DNA of 64,000 bases, from positions 1 through 64,000 of the forward strand of contig JBFMFU010000066.1 in the NCBI GenBank assembly GCA_040751985.1, written 5' to 3'. Shown piece after piece: positions 27,780 through 35,683 of this stretch; position 1 is the stretch's first letter; every line of letters starts with the position of its first letter. Source of the DNA: Desulfoferula sp040751985 (GTDB taxonomy: Bacteria; Desulfobacterota; Desulfarculia; Desulfarculales; Desulfarculaceae). The notes beneath the pieces were generated by a model. That model saw only the letters and a program-made list of their open reading frames with translations, had not been told where the DNA came from and searched no databases. A program made the translations under genes and the position numbers.

Positions 27780-27820
27780 GGCAGGCCGGAGGCTAGACAG
27801 GCGGGGCGCCAACCCTTGAA

Positions 27821-27849
27821 CAGAGATTGCTTCGCTTCGCTCGCAACGG
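27821..27849. repeat. Palindromic repeat copy, right flank of the GIY-YIG gene
   Basis: CAGAGATTGCTTCGCTTCGC followed by TCGCAACGG, the same repeat as at 27329-27360, lies 41 bases after the nuclease stop and 66 bases before gcdA. Only one arm is present. Confidence 0.7.
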
Positions 27850-27914
27850 CAATAGGCTTTTCCTTTTTCAACCTCTGGAGCTTGGGCAACCAACTCCTTA
27901 AGGAGAAATGAAAC

Positions 27915-29654
27915 ATGCATCCCTACTTCAAGAACATGCCGAGCTTCGGCAAGGCCCTCAGCGACAAGAAGAAGGAAAAGGCGGCCGACAACCGCCGGCA
28001 GATAGAAGAGGTGGAGGCCCGCGTAGCCCAGGAGGTGGAGCGGGTCAAGAACGCCGGCCTGCCGGCGGCCAAGATTCGCGAGCGCGGCCAGCTCACAGTC
28101 TGGGACCGCATCGACTACCTGGTGGACCCGGGCAGCTTCCGGCCCCTGCACATCCTCTACAACCCCCGCGACAACGAGGAGGGCACCACCGGCGTGGTGG
28201 ACGGCCTGGCCAAGATCAGCGGCCGCTGGTGCGTGCTGGCCGGCTTCGATAACAAGGTCATGGCCGGGGCCTGGATATCCGGGCAGGCCGAGAACCAGCT
28301 CCGCATCACCGACCTGGCCAAGCGCCTGCACGTGCCCCTAGTCTGGCTGGTCAACTGCAGCGGCGTCAAGCTCACCGAGCAGGAGGAGGTGTACGCCGAC
28401 CGCCGGGGCAACGGCACCACCTTCTTCCGCCACGCCGAGTTGGAGAAGCTGGGGGTGCCCATCCTGGCCGGCATCTATGGCACCAACCCGGCCGGCGGCG
28501 GCTACCAGGGCATCAGCCCCACCTACCTGATCGCCCACAAGGACTGCAATATCGCCGTGGGCGGCGGCGGCATCGTTGGCGGCATGAGCCCCAAGGGCCA
28601 CTTCGACCTGGAGGGCGCCGAGCAGCTCATCGAGGCCACCCGCCACTTCAAGCAGGTGCCGCCGGGGTCGGTGCCCATCCACTACGACCAGACCGGCTTC
28701 TTCAAGGAGGTGCACGACACCGAGGAAGGCGTGCTGGAGTCCATCAAAAAGCACATGCTGCAGATGCCGGCCTACGACCTGGACTTCTTCCGGGTGGATG
28801 ATCCCAAGGAGCCCCTGTTCCCGGGCGAGGACTTGTACTACCTACTGGCCTTCAACCAGAAGTTGTCCTATGACTTCGACCAGTGCCTGGCCCGCCTGGT
28901 GGACGGCAGCGAGAACATGGAGTTCAAGCCCGGCTACGGCCCCGAGGTCTACACCGGCCTGGTCAAGCTAAGCGGCCTGGTGGTGGGCATCATCGGCAAC
29001 CGCCAGGGCTTCATGCCGCCCGGCTACCCCGAGTACGCGGGCGGCGAGTACATGGGTATCGGCGGCAAGCTCTACCGCCAGGGCCTGATCAAGATGAATG
29101 AGTTCGTCACCCTCTGCGGCCGCGACCGGGTGCCCATCATCTGGTTCCAGGACACCTCGGGCATCGACGTGGGCGACATCGCCGAGAAGGCCGAGCTGTT
29201 GGGCCTGGGCCAGAGCCTGATCTACTCCATCGAGCAGACCGACGTGCCCCAGATGCTGGTGCTGCTCAGAAAGGGCACCGCGGCCGCGCACTACATCATG
29301 GGCGGCCCCACGGCCAACAACCACAACGCATTCACCCTGGGCACTGCCACCAGCGAGATCTACGTGATGCACGGCGAGACGGCGGCGGCCGCCTCCTTCA
29401 GCCGCCGGCTGGTCAAGGAAAAGGACGCCGGCCGGTCCCTGGACCCGGTGATCGACAAGATGAACGAGCTGGCCCAGGAGTACTACGACAAGTCCCGGCC
29501 CTGGTACTGCGCCTTCCGGGGCTTCGTGGACGAGGTGGTCAAGCTCACCGACATCCGGGGCTACCTGCTGGCCTTTGCCGAGGCGGCCTACCAGAACCCC
29601 GTCTCCCTGTGCCCGCACCACCACATGATGATCCCGCGCATCATCAAGGGCTAG
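27915..29654 (+). CDS. gcdA: Glutaconyl-CoA decarboxylase alpha (carboxyltransferase) subunit
   Basis: 579 residues, close to the 587 of Acidaminococcus GcdA, with which it aligns from memory along its length: YFKNMPSFGKAL, GTTGVVDGLAKISGRWCV, LVWLVNCSGVKLTEQEEVY, PILAGIYGTNPAGGGYQGISP, YRQGLIKMNEFVTLC, DTSGIDVGDIAEKAELLGLGQSLIYSIEQ and a final SLCPHHHMMIPRIIKG. It transfers the carboxyl group of glutaconyl-CoA to biotin, driving a sodium pump in the full complex. The beta (pump), gamma (biotin) and delta subunits are not in the window. AAGGAG precedes the ATG. It is separated from the glutaryl-CoA dehydrogenase gene by the nuclease insert. Confidence 0.9.
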   Translation: MHPYFKNMPSFGKALSDKKKEKAADNRRQIEEVEARVAQEVERVKNAGLPAAKIRERGQLTVWDRIDYLVDPGSFRPLHILYNPRDNEEGTTGVVDGLAKISGRWCVLAGFDNKVMAGAWISGQAENQLRITDLAKRLHVPLVWLVNCSGVKLTEQEEVYADRRGNGTTFFRHAELEKLGVPILAGIYGTNPAGGGYQGISPTYLIAHKDCNIAVGGGGIVGGMSPKGHFDLEGAEQLIEATRHFKQVPPGSVPIHYDQTGFFKEVHDTEEGVLESIKKHMLQMPAYDLDFFRVDDPKEPLFPGEDLYYLLAFNQKLSYDFDQCLARLVDGSENMEFKPGYGPEVYTGLVKLSGLVVGIIGNRQGFMPPGYPEYAGGEYMGIGGKLYRQGLIKMNEFVTLCGRDRVPIIWFQDTSGIDVGDIAEKAELLGLGQSLIYSIEQTDVPQMLVLLRKGTAAAHYIMGGPTANNHNAFTLGTATSEIYVMHGETAAAASFSRRLVKEKDAGRSLDPVIDKMNELAQEYYDKSRPWYCAFRGFVDEVVKLTDIRGYLLAFAEAAYQNPVSLCPHHHMMIPRIIKG

Positions 29655-29674
29655 GCGCAGAGCATTGCAGAGCA

Positions 29675-29713
29675 CCGGGCCGCGGGGCGCACGCCTCGCG
29701 GCCCGGCCTTTTT
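29675..29713 (+). terminator. Intrinsic terminator of the glutaryl-CoA cluster
   Basis: CCGGGCCGCG (29675-29684) pairs with CGCGGCCCGG (29697-29706) and is followed by CCTTTTT, 20 bases after the gcdA stop. Confidence 0.85.
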
Positions 29714-29771
29714 CCGTGGTATGCTTTTCGTGGCAGGCGGGCACTGACCACGGCGAAGCCAAGGAGGGGTG

Positions 29772-29960
29772 ATGGTCGAGCGCGACGACGAGGAAAAGGT
29801 GGAGGTGGACGCCCTGTGTCCGGACTGCGGCCGGGGCTTCAAGGCCTACGTGCAGCGCATCTTGCCCGAGGAGCACAGCGGCCACGGCCGCCAGATGCAG
29901 GACGACGTGTCCTGCCCGCACTGCGGCTGCCACGAGTGCAAGATACAGAGCTCGCTCTAG
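29772..29960 (+). CDS. Small zinc-ribbon protein
   Basis: 62 residues from the ATG at 29772 (AAGGAGGGG upstream; a GTG one codon before is possible). Two Cys pairs, CPDCGRGF and CPHCGCHECK, are separated by about 35 residues (QRILPEEHSGHGRQMQDDVS), the usual layout of a zinc ribbon. No named family. It is followed 52 bases later by hicA in the same direction. Confidence 0.6.
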   Translation: MVERDDEEKVEVDALCPDCGRGFKAYVQRILPEEHSGHGRQMQDDVSCPHCGCHECKIQSSL

Positions 29961-30012
29961 GGGCGGCCGCGCCGCGCCAGGCGTGGCCGTCCTTCCACGG
30001 GGGGAAGGCCCA

Positions 30013-30216
30013 GTGAAGGAACGTCAGTTCGTGCACCTGCTCAAGAAGGCCGGAGTCGTCATCATCAGCGACCGCGGCAAGGGCGGGCACGTGCTGGCCA
30101 AATACCGCGGCCGCCAGACCACCATACCCATCCACTCCGATCATGAACTCAGCCCCGACTTCTTGAAGATGCTGGTGGTCAAGCAATTGGGGCTGGAGCT
30201 GGCGCAGGTGCTATAG
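30013..30216 (+). CDS. HicA-like toxin
   Basis: 67 residues from a GTG at 30013. The sequence KERQFVHLLKKAGVVIISDRGKGGHVLAKYRGRQTTIPIHSDHELSPDFLKMLVVKQLGL follows the HicA pattern: an N-terminal helix, a glycine-rich turn with the catalytic His (GGH), a beta-strand ending TTIPIH, and a C-terminal helix. HicA is an mRNA interferase with a double-stranded-RNA-binding fold. The HicB-like antitoxin gene begins 2 bases later, the usual order and spacing of hicAB. Confidence 0.8.
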   Translation: MKERQFVHLLKKAGVVIISDRGKGGHVLAKYRGRQTTIPIHSDHELSPDFLKMLVVKQLGLELAQVL

Positions 30217-30218
30217 CC

Positions 30219-30623
30219 ATGCGCCTGGCCTATCCCGTGGAGCTGGGGTCGGACGGCCAGGGCGGCGTGATCGCCACGGCCCCGGACGTGCCCGGCGCCC
30301 TGACCCTGGGCCGCGACGAAGCCGCGGCTCTGCGCTGGATGGAGGACGCCCTGCTGGTGGCGCTGTGGGGGCTGATGGACGACGGCCGGGAGCTGCCCCG
30401 GCCCTCGGCCTGCGGGCCGGGCCAGCGGCTGGTGGATCTGCCCCCACGCCTGTGCCTGAAGCTGGGCCTGTACCAGGCCATGCGCGCGCAAGGCCTGGGC
30501 CATAGTGAGCTGGCCGCCTGCCTGGCCTGCGACGCCGAACAGGTGCGCCGCCTGCTGGACCTGGATCACGAGACCGAGTTGGAGCAGGTGGAGGCCGCGC
30601 TGGCGGCGGTGGAGGCAAAGTGA
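30219..30623 (+). CDS. HicB-like antitoxin with C-terminal DNA-binding domain
   Basis: 134 residues. The N-terminal half (YPVELGSDGQGGVIATAPDVPGALTLGRDEAAALRWMEDALLVAL) is the RNase-H-like HicB fold that blocks HicA. The C-terminal half (LCLKLGLYQAMRAQGLGHSELAACLACDAEQVRRLLDLDH) looks like a helix-turn-helix used for autoregulation. It begins 2 bases after hicA, so it is probably the partner antitoxin. Confidence 0.85.
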   Translation: MRLAYPVELGSDGQGGVIATAPDVPGALTLGRDEAAALRWMEDALLVALWGLMDDGRELPRPSACGPGQRLVDLPPRLCLKLGLYQAMRAQGLGHSELAACLACDAEQVRRLLDLDHETELEQVEAALAAVEAK

Positions 30624-30649
30624 TCGGGAATTGTGGTAGGTTTTAGGCC

Positions 30650-30961
30650 ATGAAGGCACTTGATGATCATACCAGGAAACAACTGGCTGCTTTCTGCGCC
30701 AGCCGGCGGGTAAAAGAGTTGGCCATCTTCGGCTCCCTTTTACGCGGCCAGGCGGGCGCGGACAGCGACGTTGACCTGCTGGTGGATTTTCACCAGGACG
30801 CCCACCCCACCTTGCTGGACCTGGCCGATATGCAGCGAGAGTTGGCGGAAATCTTTGGCCGGCCTGTGGACCTCCTGACTCGTCGGGGCATCGAGTCCAG
30901 CCCTAACCGCCTGCGCAGAGAGGCCATCCTCTCCAGCGCCGAGGTTGTGCATGTCGCGTGA
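30650..30961 (+). CDS. MNT-type minimal nucleotidyltransferase (MntA-like antitoxin)
   Basis: 103 residues. The signature GSLLRGQAGADSDVDLLVDF is the nucleotidyltransferase GS-x10-DxD motif, and FGRPVDLLTRRGIESSPNRLRREAI is a typical tail of the antitoxin MNT family. In MntA/HepT modules this protein adenylylates the HEPN toxin. The gene begins 27 bases after hicB and overlaps the HEPN gene by 11 bases. Confidence 0.85.
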   Translation: MKALDDHTRKQLAAFCASRRVKELAIFGSLLRGQAGADSDVDLLVDFHQDAHPTLLDLADMQRELAEIFGRPVDLLTRRGIESSPNRLRREAILSSAEVVHVA

Positions 30962-31295
30962 TAAGGCTTATCTGGCAGATATGCTCATCTCAGCTCGCTG
31001 GGCAGTGGAATATTTGGCGAGAAAGATACAGCAAGATTTTTACCAAGATAAACAGTGCCAGGATGCAGTGATCAGGCGTCTGGAGATTATTGGAGAGGCG
31101 GCTCGCCGTGTGTCGGAGCAGGTCCGCCTTTCCATTCCTGGAGTGCCCTGGCAATCCCTAATCGGTATGCGCAACGTTTTGATTCATGAATATGACGGTG
31201 TTGATCTGGACATAATCTGGGAGACGGTTAAAAGAGACCTGCCCGGGTTGATTACTTCGCTGGAATCGGTAGTACCTGCCGGCGACATTTCATAA
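30951..31295 (+). CDS. HEPN-domain ribonuclease toxin (HepT-like)
   Basis: 114 residues from the ATG at 30951. The HEPN motif Rx4H is in RNVLIHEYDGVD, preceded by GIGEAARRVSEQV-like helical turns (IIGEAARRVSEQVRLSI). HepT RNases cleave tRNA or mRNA and are neutralised by MntA. It overlaps the MNT gene (11 bases). Base composition is markedly A+T-richer than its neighbours, including A/T-rich codons in LARKIQQDFYQDK, a hint of recent acquisition. Confidence 0.85.
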   Translation: MSRDKAYLADMLISARWAVEYLARKIQQDFYQDKQCQDAVIRRLEIIGEAARRVSEQVRLSIPGVPWQSLIGMRNVLIHEYDGVDLDIIWETVKRDLPGLITSLESVVPAGDIS

Positions 31296-31320
31296 GACTT
31301 ATAACGATGATGGAACTTCC

Positions 31321-31713
31321 ATGGACACCAACGACCTGAAGAAAAAGACCGGCGCCATTGCCAAGCTCTACTTCGACGGCTACCCCTGGGACCGCCCCTA
31401 CGACCTCTGGCGCTCCTTTGACAAGGGCCTGGCCATGGACCTGAGCCTGTTCGTCACCGGCCAGATGTACGCCCGCGAAAAGCTGCCCCACCCCACCCGG
31501 CAGTTGGTGGCCGTGTCCGCGCTCACGGCCCTGGAGCGCAGCGACGAGTTGCGCTTGCACATCTGGGGCGCGCTCAACGTGGGCTGCGACCCCCAGGACG
31601 TGGCCGAGGCCATCTTCCAGGTGGGGGTCTACGCCGGCATGCCGGTGGTCAACCAGGCCCTGCTGGTGCTCAAGGAGGTCCTCACCGAGCGCGGTGAGTG
31701 GCCCTTGGCGTAA
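31321..31713 (+). CDS. Carboxymuconolactone-decarboxylase (CMD) family protein
   Basis: 130 residues. The CMD fold shows as LSLFVTGQMYAREKLPHPTRQLVAVSALTALERSDELRLHIWGALNVGCDPQDVAEAIFQVGVYAGMPVVNQAL. The AhpD redox CxxC is absent, so the protein is closer to gamma-carboxymuconolactone decarboxylase-like members than to peroxidases. The Glu and His of ELRLHI fit the decarboxylase pattern. Function in this organism is open. It sits between a toxin-antitoxin pair and a convergent acylase gene. Confidence 0.75.
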   Translation: MDTNDLKKKTGAIAKLYFDGYPWDRPYDLWRSFDKGLAMDLSLFVTGQMYAREKLPHPTRQLVAVSALTALERSDELRLHIWGALNVGCDPQDVAEAIFQVGVYAGMPVVNQALLVLKEVLTERGEWPLA

Positions 31714-31726
31714 GCCGCCGGCCGCC

Positions 31727-34132
31727 CTACTTTCCCCCCGGCTTCAGGGTCAGGCTGTTCTTGGCGTGCTCCTTGATGGCCCGGTCGCTGAACCACCAAT
31801 ACAGCGGCCTGCCGTCCATGTAGGCCGCCACCTGGTCTTTGGCGTGAGGGTGGAACAGGCGGCCGGCCACGCCGCCGGGCAGCACGGCCATGACCTTGTC
31901 CTCGTCGGCCAGGTCGGCCACCATGCGCAGCGAGGCGAAGATGGTGGTCTCGTAGGGCTGGTTGAAGTCGTAGATGCCCCGCAGCAGGGTGGACTCCGAG
32001 CCGCCCATGGGCAGGACCCCGGCCCCCAGCCAGGGGGCCAGGGCGCCGTGCCGGGCCACCGGGCTGACCAGGTTCAAGGTATGCAGCCGGCCCCAGCGCC
32101 AGGCGGCCGGGTCGCTCCCTAGCTTGTGGCCCAGCTCGGCCAGCACGTCGCGGCCGGCGCGCACGATCAGTTGGTCGCGGGTCTCCTGGGCCTGAGTGGT
32201 CACGTCGTCGAACCAGGACCACTGGCCGGCCAACACCTGCTTGGCCAGGCGCTCCTTCCAGAAGTAGTAGTTACCCAGCATCAGCCGGGCCAGGCCATCG
32301 CCCAGCTCGTCGCGGAACACCAGCAACGCAAAGCGGTGATACACGGCCTGGAAGATCAGGGACGCGGCGGCGTCGGCCCGGTCGCGGTGGTCCCAGACGG
32401 CCAGGATCTGTCCCAACTGGCGGGTGCCTTTGTCGGCGCTCAGGGCGCGGGCCAGCATTGGGGCCAGCTGCTGGGCCATGAGGTTCAGCTCGTCGCGCTG
32501 GAAGCGCCAGTGGTCCGCGGCGGTCTTGGCCCCCGGCGCGGACAAGAGCTCCTTGAGCCGGCGGTAGCGCCAGGAGGGCGCGGCGCGGGAGGTGTAGTAG
32601 TAGGGGTAGTCCTTGGTCACGGTCAGGTGGTTGCAGGTGCCCAGCCAGCCCTTGGGCGGGTTCATGGCCTGGGGCATCTGGTTGTCCGGTATCCAGCCCC
32701 GCCAGTTGTCCACCCCATCCTTGACCACGTAAGGGATGGTGCCCTGGTCCGGGCCGCGGATGGGCAAGCCGCCGATCACAACCCAGCCGATGTCGCCGGC
32801 CACGTCGGCGAAGACGTAGTTGAGCACGAAGTGGCGCATGTGCTGGATGGCGTCTCGGAACTGCACTGCCGTGGTGGCCTGCATGGCCTGGTCCAGGCCC
32901 AGGCGGTCGCCCAGGGCCTCCAGGGGCGCCCAGCGCAGGGTGAGCACCTTGTCAGTCTTGAGCCCCTTGAGCACGCCGGTGACCACCGGGCCCCGCCTGG
33001 TCAGGCGCACGCGCACCTTCTCCTTGCGGATGTTGCCCGGCGCACCGGAGTCCTTGATGTTCAGGGTCTCCTCCACCACCGCGAAGGGCAGGGAGCGGCC
33101 GCCCTCCAGATAGCGCGCTGGGTCGTGGGGGTCCAGAGTCTCCACGTACAGGTCCTGGCAGTCGCCGTAGGCGTTGGTCACGCCCCAGGCCACGTGCTGG
33201 TTGCGGCCCACTACGATGCCCGGGATGCCGGGGATGCCCACCCCCACCACGCGCAGCTTGGGCGTGAGCAGGGCGCAGGGGTACCAGGGGCCGGGCAGGA
33301 TGCGGGCGTCCAGGTGGGGGTCGTCGGCCACGATGGGCTTGCCGCCGGCCGACAGCTTTGGCCCCGCGGCCCAGTTGTTGCTGCCGATGGCCAGGGGGTT
33401 CATGGCCAACAGCAGGGGCAGGGACGGTTCGGCGGCCAGGTTCAGGCGGGCGGCGGGCAGCGCGCCCTGCTTGGCCGGCGGGGCGGCCTCGTCCGGGTTG
33501 ATGTTCAGGGGCAGCAGCTCGCGCGCCTTGGCCGGCCCCAGCCGGTCCACCAGCATCTGGGCCACCACCTCGGTGTTCAGGTTGGCCGAGGAGCCCCAGC
33601 TCATGAAGAGCTGCATGGCCATGCTGTCGGCCAGGGTCCAGGGGGTGGGCTTGATGCCGGCCAGCTTGAACTCCAGGGGGTGCTCGCTGGTCCGCTGGGT
33701 GATGAAGTAGTTGACGCCGTCCAGGTACTCCTGCAGGAAGCGCCGGGACCGAGGGTTCAGCTTGGCGGCCAGGCGCTGGCCGTTGCGGTAGAAGCCCAGG
33801 GTAAGGTAGTACATGGCCAGGGGCCGGGCCCGCTCGCCGGCCAGCTCGCAGATGCGGCCGGTGGCCAGACGGCGGATCACCTCCATCTGGAACAGGCGGT
33901 CCTGGGCGGTGACGAAGCCGTGGGCCCGGTTGGCGTCGGCCAGGTTGGCGGCGTGGATGTAGGCCATGCCCTTTTCGTCGCGCAGCACCTTCACCGGCGC
34001 CGTGAGTCCGGGCAGGATCAGCTCGCCGCTGGTCTGGTAGAAGTTGAAATGGGGCAGATACAGCCACAGCCCCAGGGCCAGCAGGACCAGGCCGCCCAAA
34101 ACGATGGCCAGCCACCTGAGCAAGCGCTTCAT
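31727..34132 (-). CDS. Penicillin acylase family (Ntn-hydrolase) protein
   Basis: 801 residues with an N-terminal membrane/signal segment (KRLLRWLAIVLGGLVLLALGLWLYLPHF), then EVIRRLATGRICELAGERARPLAMYYLTLG and LEFKLAGIKPTPWTLADSMAMQLFMSWG, all typical of this family. The autocatalytic and nucleophilic Ser251 is in LAIGSNNWAAG, where the precursor would be cut to alpha and beta chains. Family members cleave amides: acyl-homoserine lactones, cyclic lipopeptides or beta-lactams. The substrate here is unknown. It is preceded by GAGGGGG and follows the tol-pal-cpoB operon after a terminator. Confidence 0.85.
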   Translation of the reverse strand: MKRLLRWLAIVLGGLVLLALGLWLYLPHFNFYQTSGELILPGLTAPVKVLRDEKGMAYIHAANLADANRAHGFVTAQDRLFQMEVIRRLATGRICELAGERARPLAMYYLTLGFYRNGQRLAAKLNPRSRRFLQEYLDGVNYFITQRTSEHPLEFKLAGIKPTPWTLADSMAMQLFMSWGSSANLNTEVVAQMLVDRLGPAKARELLPLNINPDEAAPPAKQGALPAARLNLAAEPSLPLLLAMNPLAIGSNNWAAGPKLSAGGKPIVADDPHLDARILPGPWYPCALLTPKLRVVGVGIPGIPGIVVGRNQHVAWGVTNAYGDCQDLYVETLDPHDPARYLEGGRSLPFAVVEETLNIKDSGAPGNIRKEKVRVRLTRRGPVVTGVLKGLKTDKVLTLRWAPLEALGDRLGLDQAMQATTAVQFRDAIQHMRHFVLNYVFADVAGDIGWVVIGGLPIRGPDQGTIPYVVKDGVDNWRGWIPDNQMPQAMNPPKGWLGTCNHLTVTKDYPYYYTSRAAPSWRYRRLKELLSAPGAKTAADHWRFQRDELNLMAQQLAPMLARALSADKGTRQLGQILAVWDHRDRADAAASLIFQAVYHRFALLVFRDELGDGLARLMLGNYYFWKERLAKQVLAGQWSWFDDVTTQAQETRDQLIVRAGRDVLAELGHKLGSDPAAWRWGRLHTLNLVSPVARHGALAPWLGAGVLPMGGSESTLLRGIYDFNQPYETTIFASLRMVADLADEDKVMAVLPGGVAGRLFHPHAKDQVAAYMDGRPLYWWFSDRAIKEHAKNSLTLKPGGK

Positions 34133-34168
34133 GACTCACCCCCTCGCCCGGCCGGCGGCCGGCGACAA

Positions 34169-34191
34169 GAAAAGGGGCCCCGAAGGGCCCC
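34169..34191 (-). terminator. Terminator after cpoB
   Basis: On the minus strand a 7-bp stem (34191-34185 with 34180-34174, four-base loop) leads into TTTTCTTG. It lies about 40 bases beyond the cpoB stop and before the acylase gene. Confidence 0.75.
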
Positions 34192-34231
34192 CGCGGCGAT
34201 CAAAGGCCGATGCGTCTCGGGCGCGCCCCCG

Positions 34232-35047
34232 TCACAGTTTGGCCAGCACCTTCTTGGCGGTCTGGGCCTGGCTGCTCTTGGGGTAGCTCTTGACCAGCTT
34301 GTTGAGCACGATCTTGGCGGTGCGCTTGTCGCCCAAGGCCCGGAAGGCCAGGCCCTGCTTCAGCAGGGCGCTGGGCACCAGGGTGCTCTTGGGATAGCGC
34401 TTGACCACCTGGTTGTAGGCCAGGATGGCCTCCTCGTACTTGCTCTGGGCGTAGTAGCTCTCGCCGATGTTGTACTGGGCGCTGGCCGCCCGCGGCGACT
34501 TGGGGTTCTGGCTCAGGAAGTCGCTGAAGCGGTCCCGGGCGGCCTCATAGGATTTTTGCTTGAGCAGGCGCTGAGCCAGCTCGTAGTTGTCCTGGGCCTT
34601 AGCCGGGGTCGCGGCGGCGCCGGCGGCCGGCGTACCCTTGGCCTTGCCCTGCAGGCCCAGGTAGGCCTCCAGGCGGGCCAGGCGCTGGTTCACCTCGCTC
34701 CAGGTCTTTTCGTTCTTGGTGCTCAGATCCTTGGTGGCCGCCTGGATGGCGCTGGCGTTGGGGGCCTGGCCCAGGCGGTGGTTGGCCTCATCAATGCGTC
34801 CGGAAAGGCGCATCACATCCTGGCGCAGCGCGGCCAGGTCCGCGGTCAGCTCGGCCCGGGGCCGCCGGCCGGCCTCCACCTGCCGGGCCATGGCCTCCAC
34901 CTTCTGGCTTAGCTGGTTGATCTGACGCTGCTGGTTGGTTACCTGACTCTGCAGGGTGAAGAAGTCGTTGGGCTCCACCGTGGCGCAGCCGGCCGCCAGG
35001 ATCAGGGCGGCGGCTGCGGCTAGACAGGCCAGAAGCCTCCTGTTCAT
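34232..35047 (-). CDS. cpoB: Tol-Pal system protein CpoB (YbgF) lipoprotein
   Basis: 271 residues. The signal peptide ends in the lipobox ILAAGC, so this version appears lipidated. A coiled-coil follows (LQSQVTNQQRQINQLSQKVEAMARQV), then TPR repeats near the C-terminus (YNIGESYYAQSKYEEAILAYNQVVKRYPKS ... ALLKQGLAFRALGDKRTAKIVLNKLVKSYPKS). CpoB links peptidoglycan synthase activity to the Tol complex during division. It is the last gene of the operon tolQ-tolR-tolA-tolB-pal-cpoB. Confidence 0.9.
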   Translation of the reverse strand: MNRRLLACLAAAAALILAAGCATVEPNDFFTLQSQVTNQQRQINQLSQKVEAMARQVEAGRRPRAELTADLAALRQDVMRLSGRIDEANHRLGQAPNASAIQAATKDLSTKNEKTWSEVNQRLARLEAYLGLQGKAKGTPAAGAAATPAKAQDNYELAQRLLKQKSYEAARDRFSDFLSQNPKSPRAASAQYNIGESYYAQSKYEEAILAYNQVVKRYPKSTLVPSALLKQGLAFRALGDKRTAKIVLNKLVKSYPKSSQAQTAKKVLAKL

Positions 35048-35102
35048 CTAGCTCCTCCCTGGGTCTGTGCGCCGCCGGGGGCCAAGGCCGGCGGCGGCTG
35101 GC

Positions 35103-35651
35103 CTACTTGATGACGAAGTGCGCCCGGCGGTTGGCGGCCCAAGCCTGTTCGGTGTGGCCCATGACCAGCGGCCGCTCCTCGCCGTAGCTCACGGTCTCTA
35201 TGCGCGACCCGGACACGCCCATGGCCTCCAGGTAGGCCGCAGTGGCCTTGGCCCGCTTTTCGCCCAGGGCCATGTTATAGGCGTTGCTGCCGCGCTCGTC
35301 GCAGTGGCCCTCGATGATCACCTTGATCTGGGGGTGCTGCTGCAGGAAGGCAGCCTTGTCGTTGAGTATCTGCTTGGCCTCGGGCGTCAGATCGTAGCGG
35401 TCGTACTCGAAGTGGATGTCCTGGTTGACGAACACATCGCGCAGCTTGGCCTCGGCGCTGCGGGCCTGCTGCTCCTTGAGCTGGGCCTCGCGCAGACGCT
35501 GCTCACGCATCCTCCGCTCCTGCTCGGCGCGGGCCTTCTCGGCCTCGGTCAGGCCAGCGGTGGGACCCACCTTATCCTTGGCGCAGCCCATAGGTAGGGA
35601 CAAGGCCAACACCAGGGCCGCCGCCAGAATCCAGATCACGCGCTTGTTCAC
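35103..35651 (-). CDS. pal: Peptidoglycan-associated lipoprotein Pal
   Basis: 182 residues from a GTG at 35651 preceded by GGGAGGCG; the frame is open to an ATG at 35687 that overlaps the tolB stop, so that start is possible but would lengthen the n-region. The signal peptide ends SLPMGC (lipobox). A charged coil (AEKARAEQERRMREQRLREAQLKEQQA) connects to the OmpA-like domain FEYDRYDLTPEAKQIL ... VIIEGHCDERGSNAYNMALGEKRA, which binds meso-diaminopimelate peptidoglycan. Pal ties the outer membrane to the cell wall at the division site. Confidence 0.93.
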   Translation of the reverse strand: MNKRVIWILAAALVLALSLPMGCAKDKVGPTAGLTEAEKARAEQERRMREQRLREAQLKEQQARSAEAKLRDVFVNQDIHFEYDRYDLTPEAKQILNDKAAFLQQHPQIKVIIEGHCDERGSNAYNMALGEKRAKATAAYLEAMGVSGSRIETVSYGEERPLVMGHTEQAWAANRRAHFVIK

Positions 35652-35683
35652 GTCTTCGCCTCCCGTTGTGAAAGGTCTTCTCT

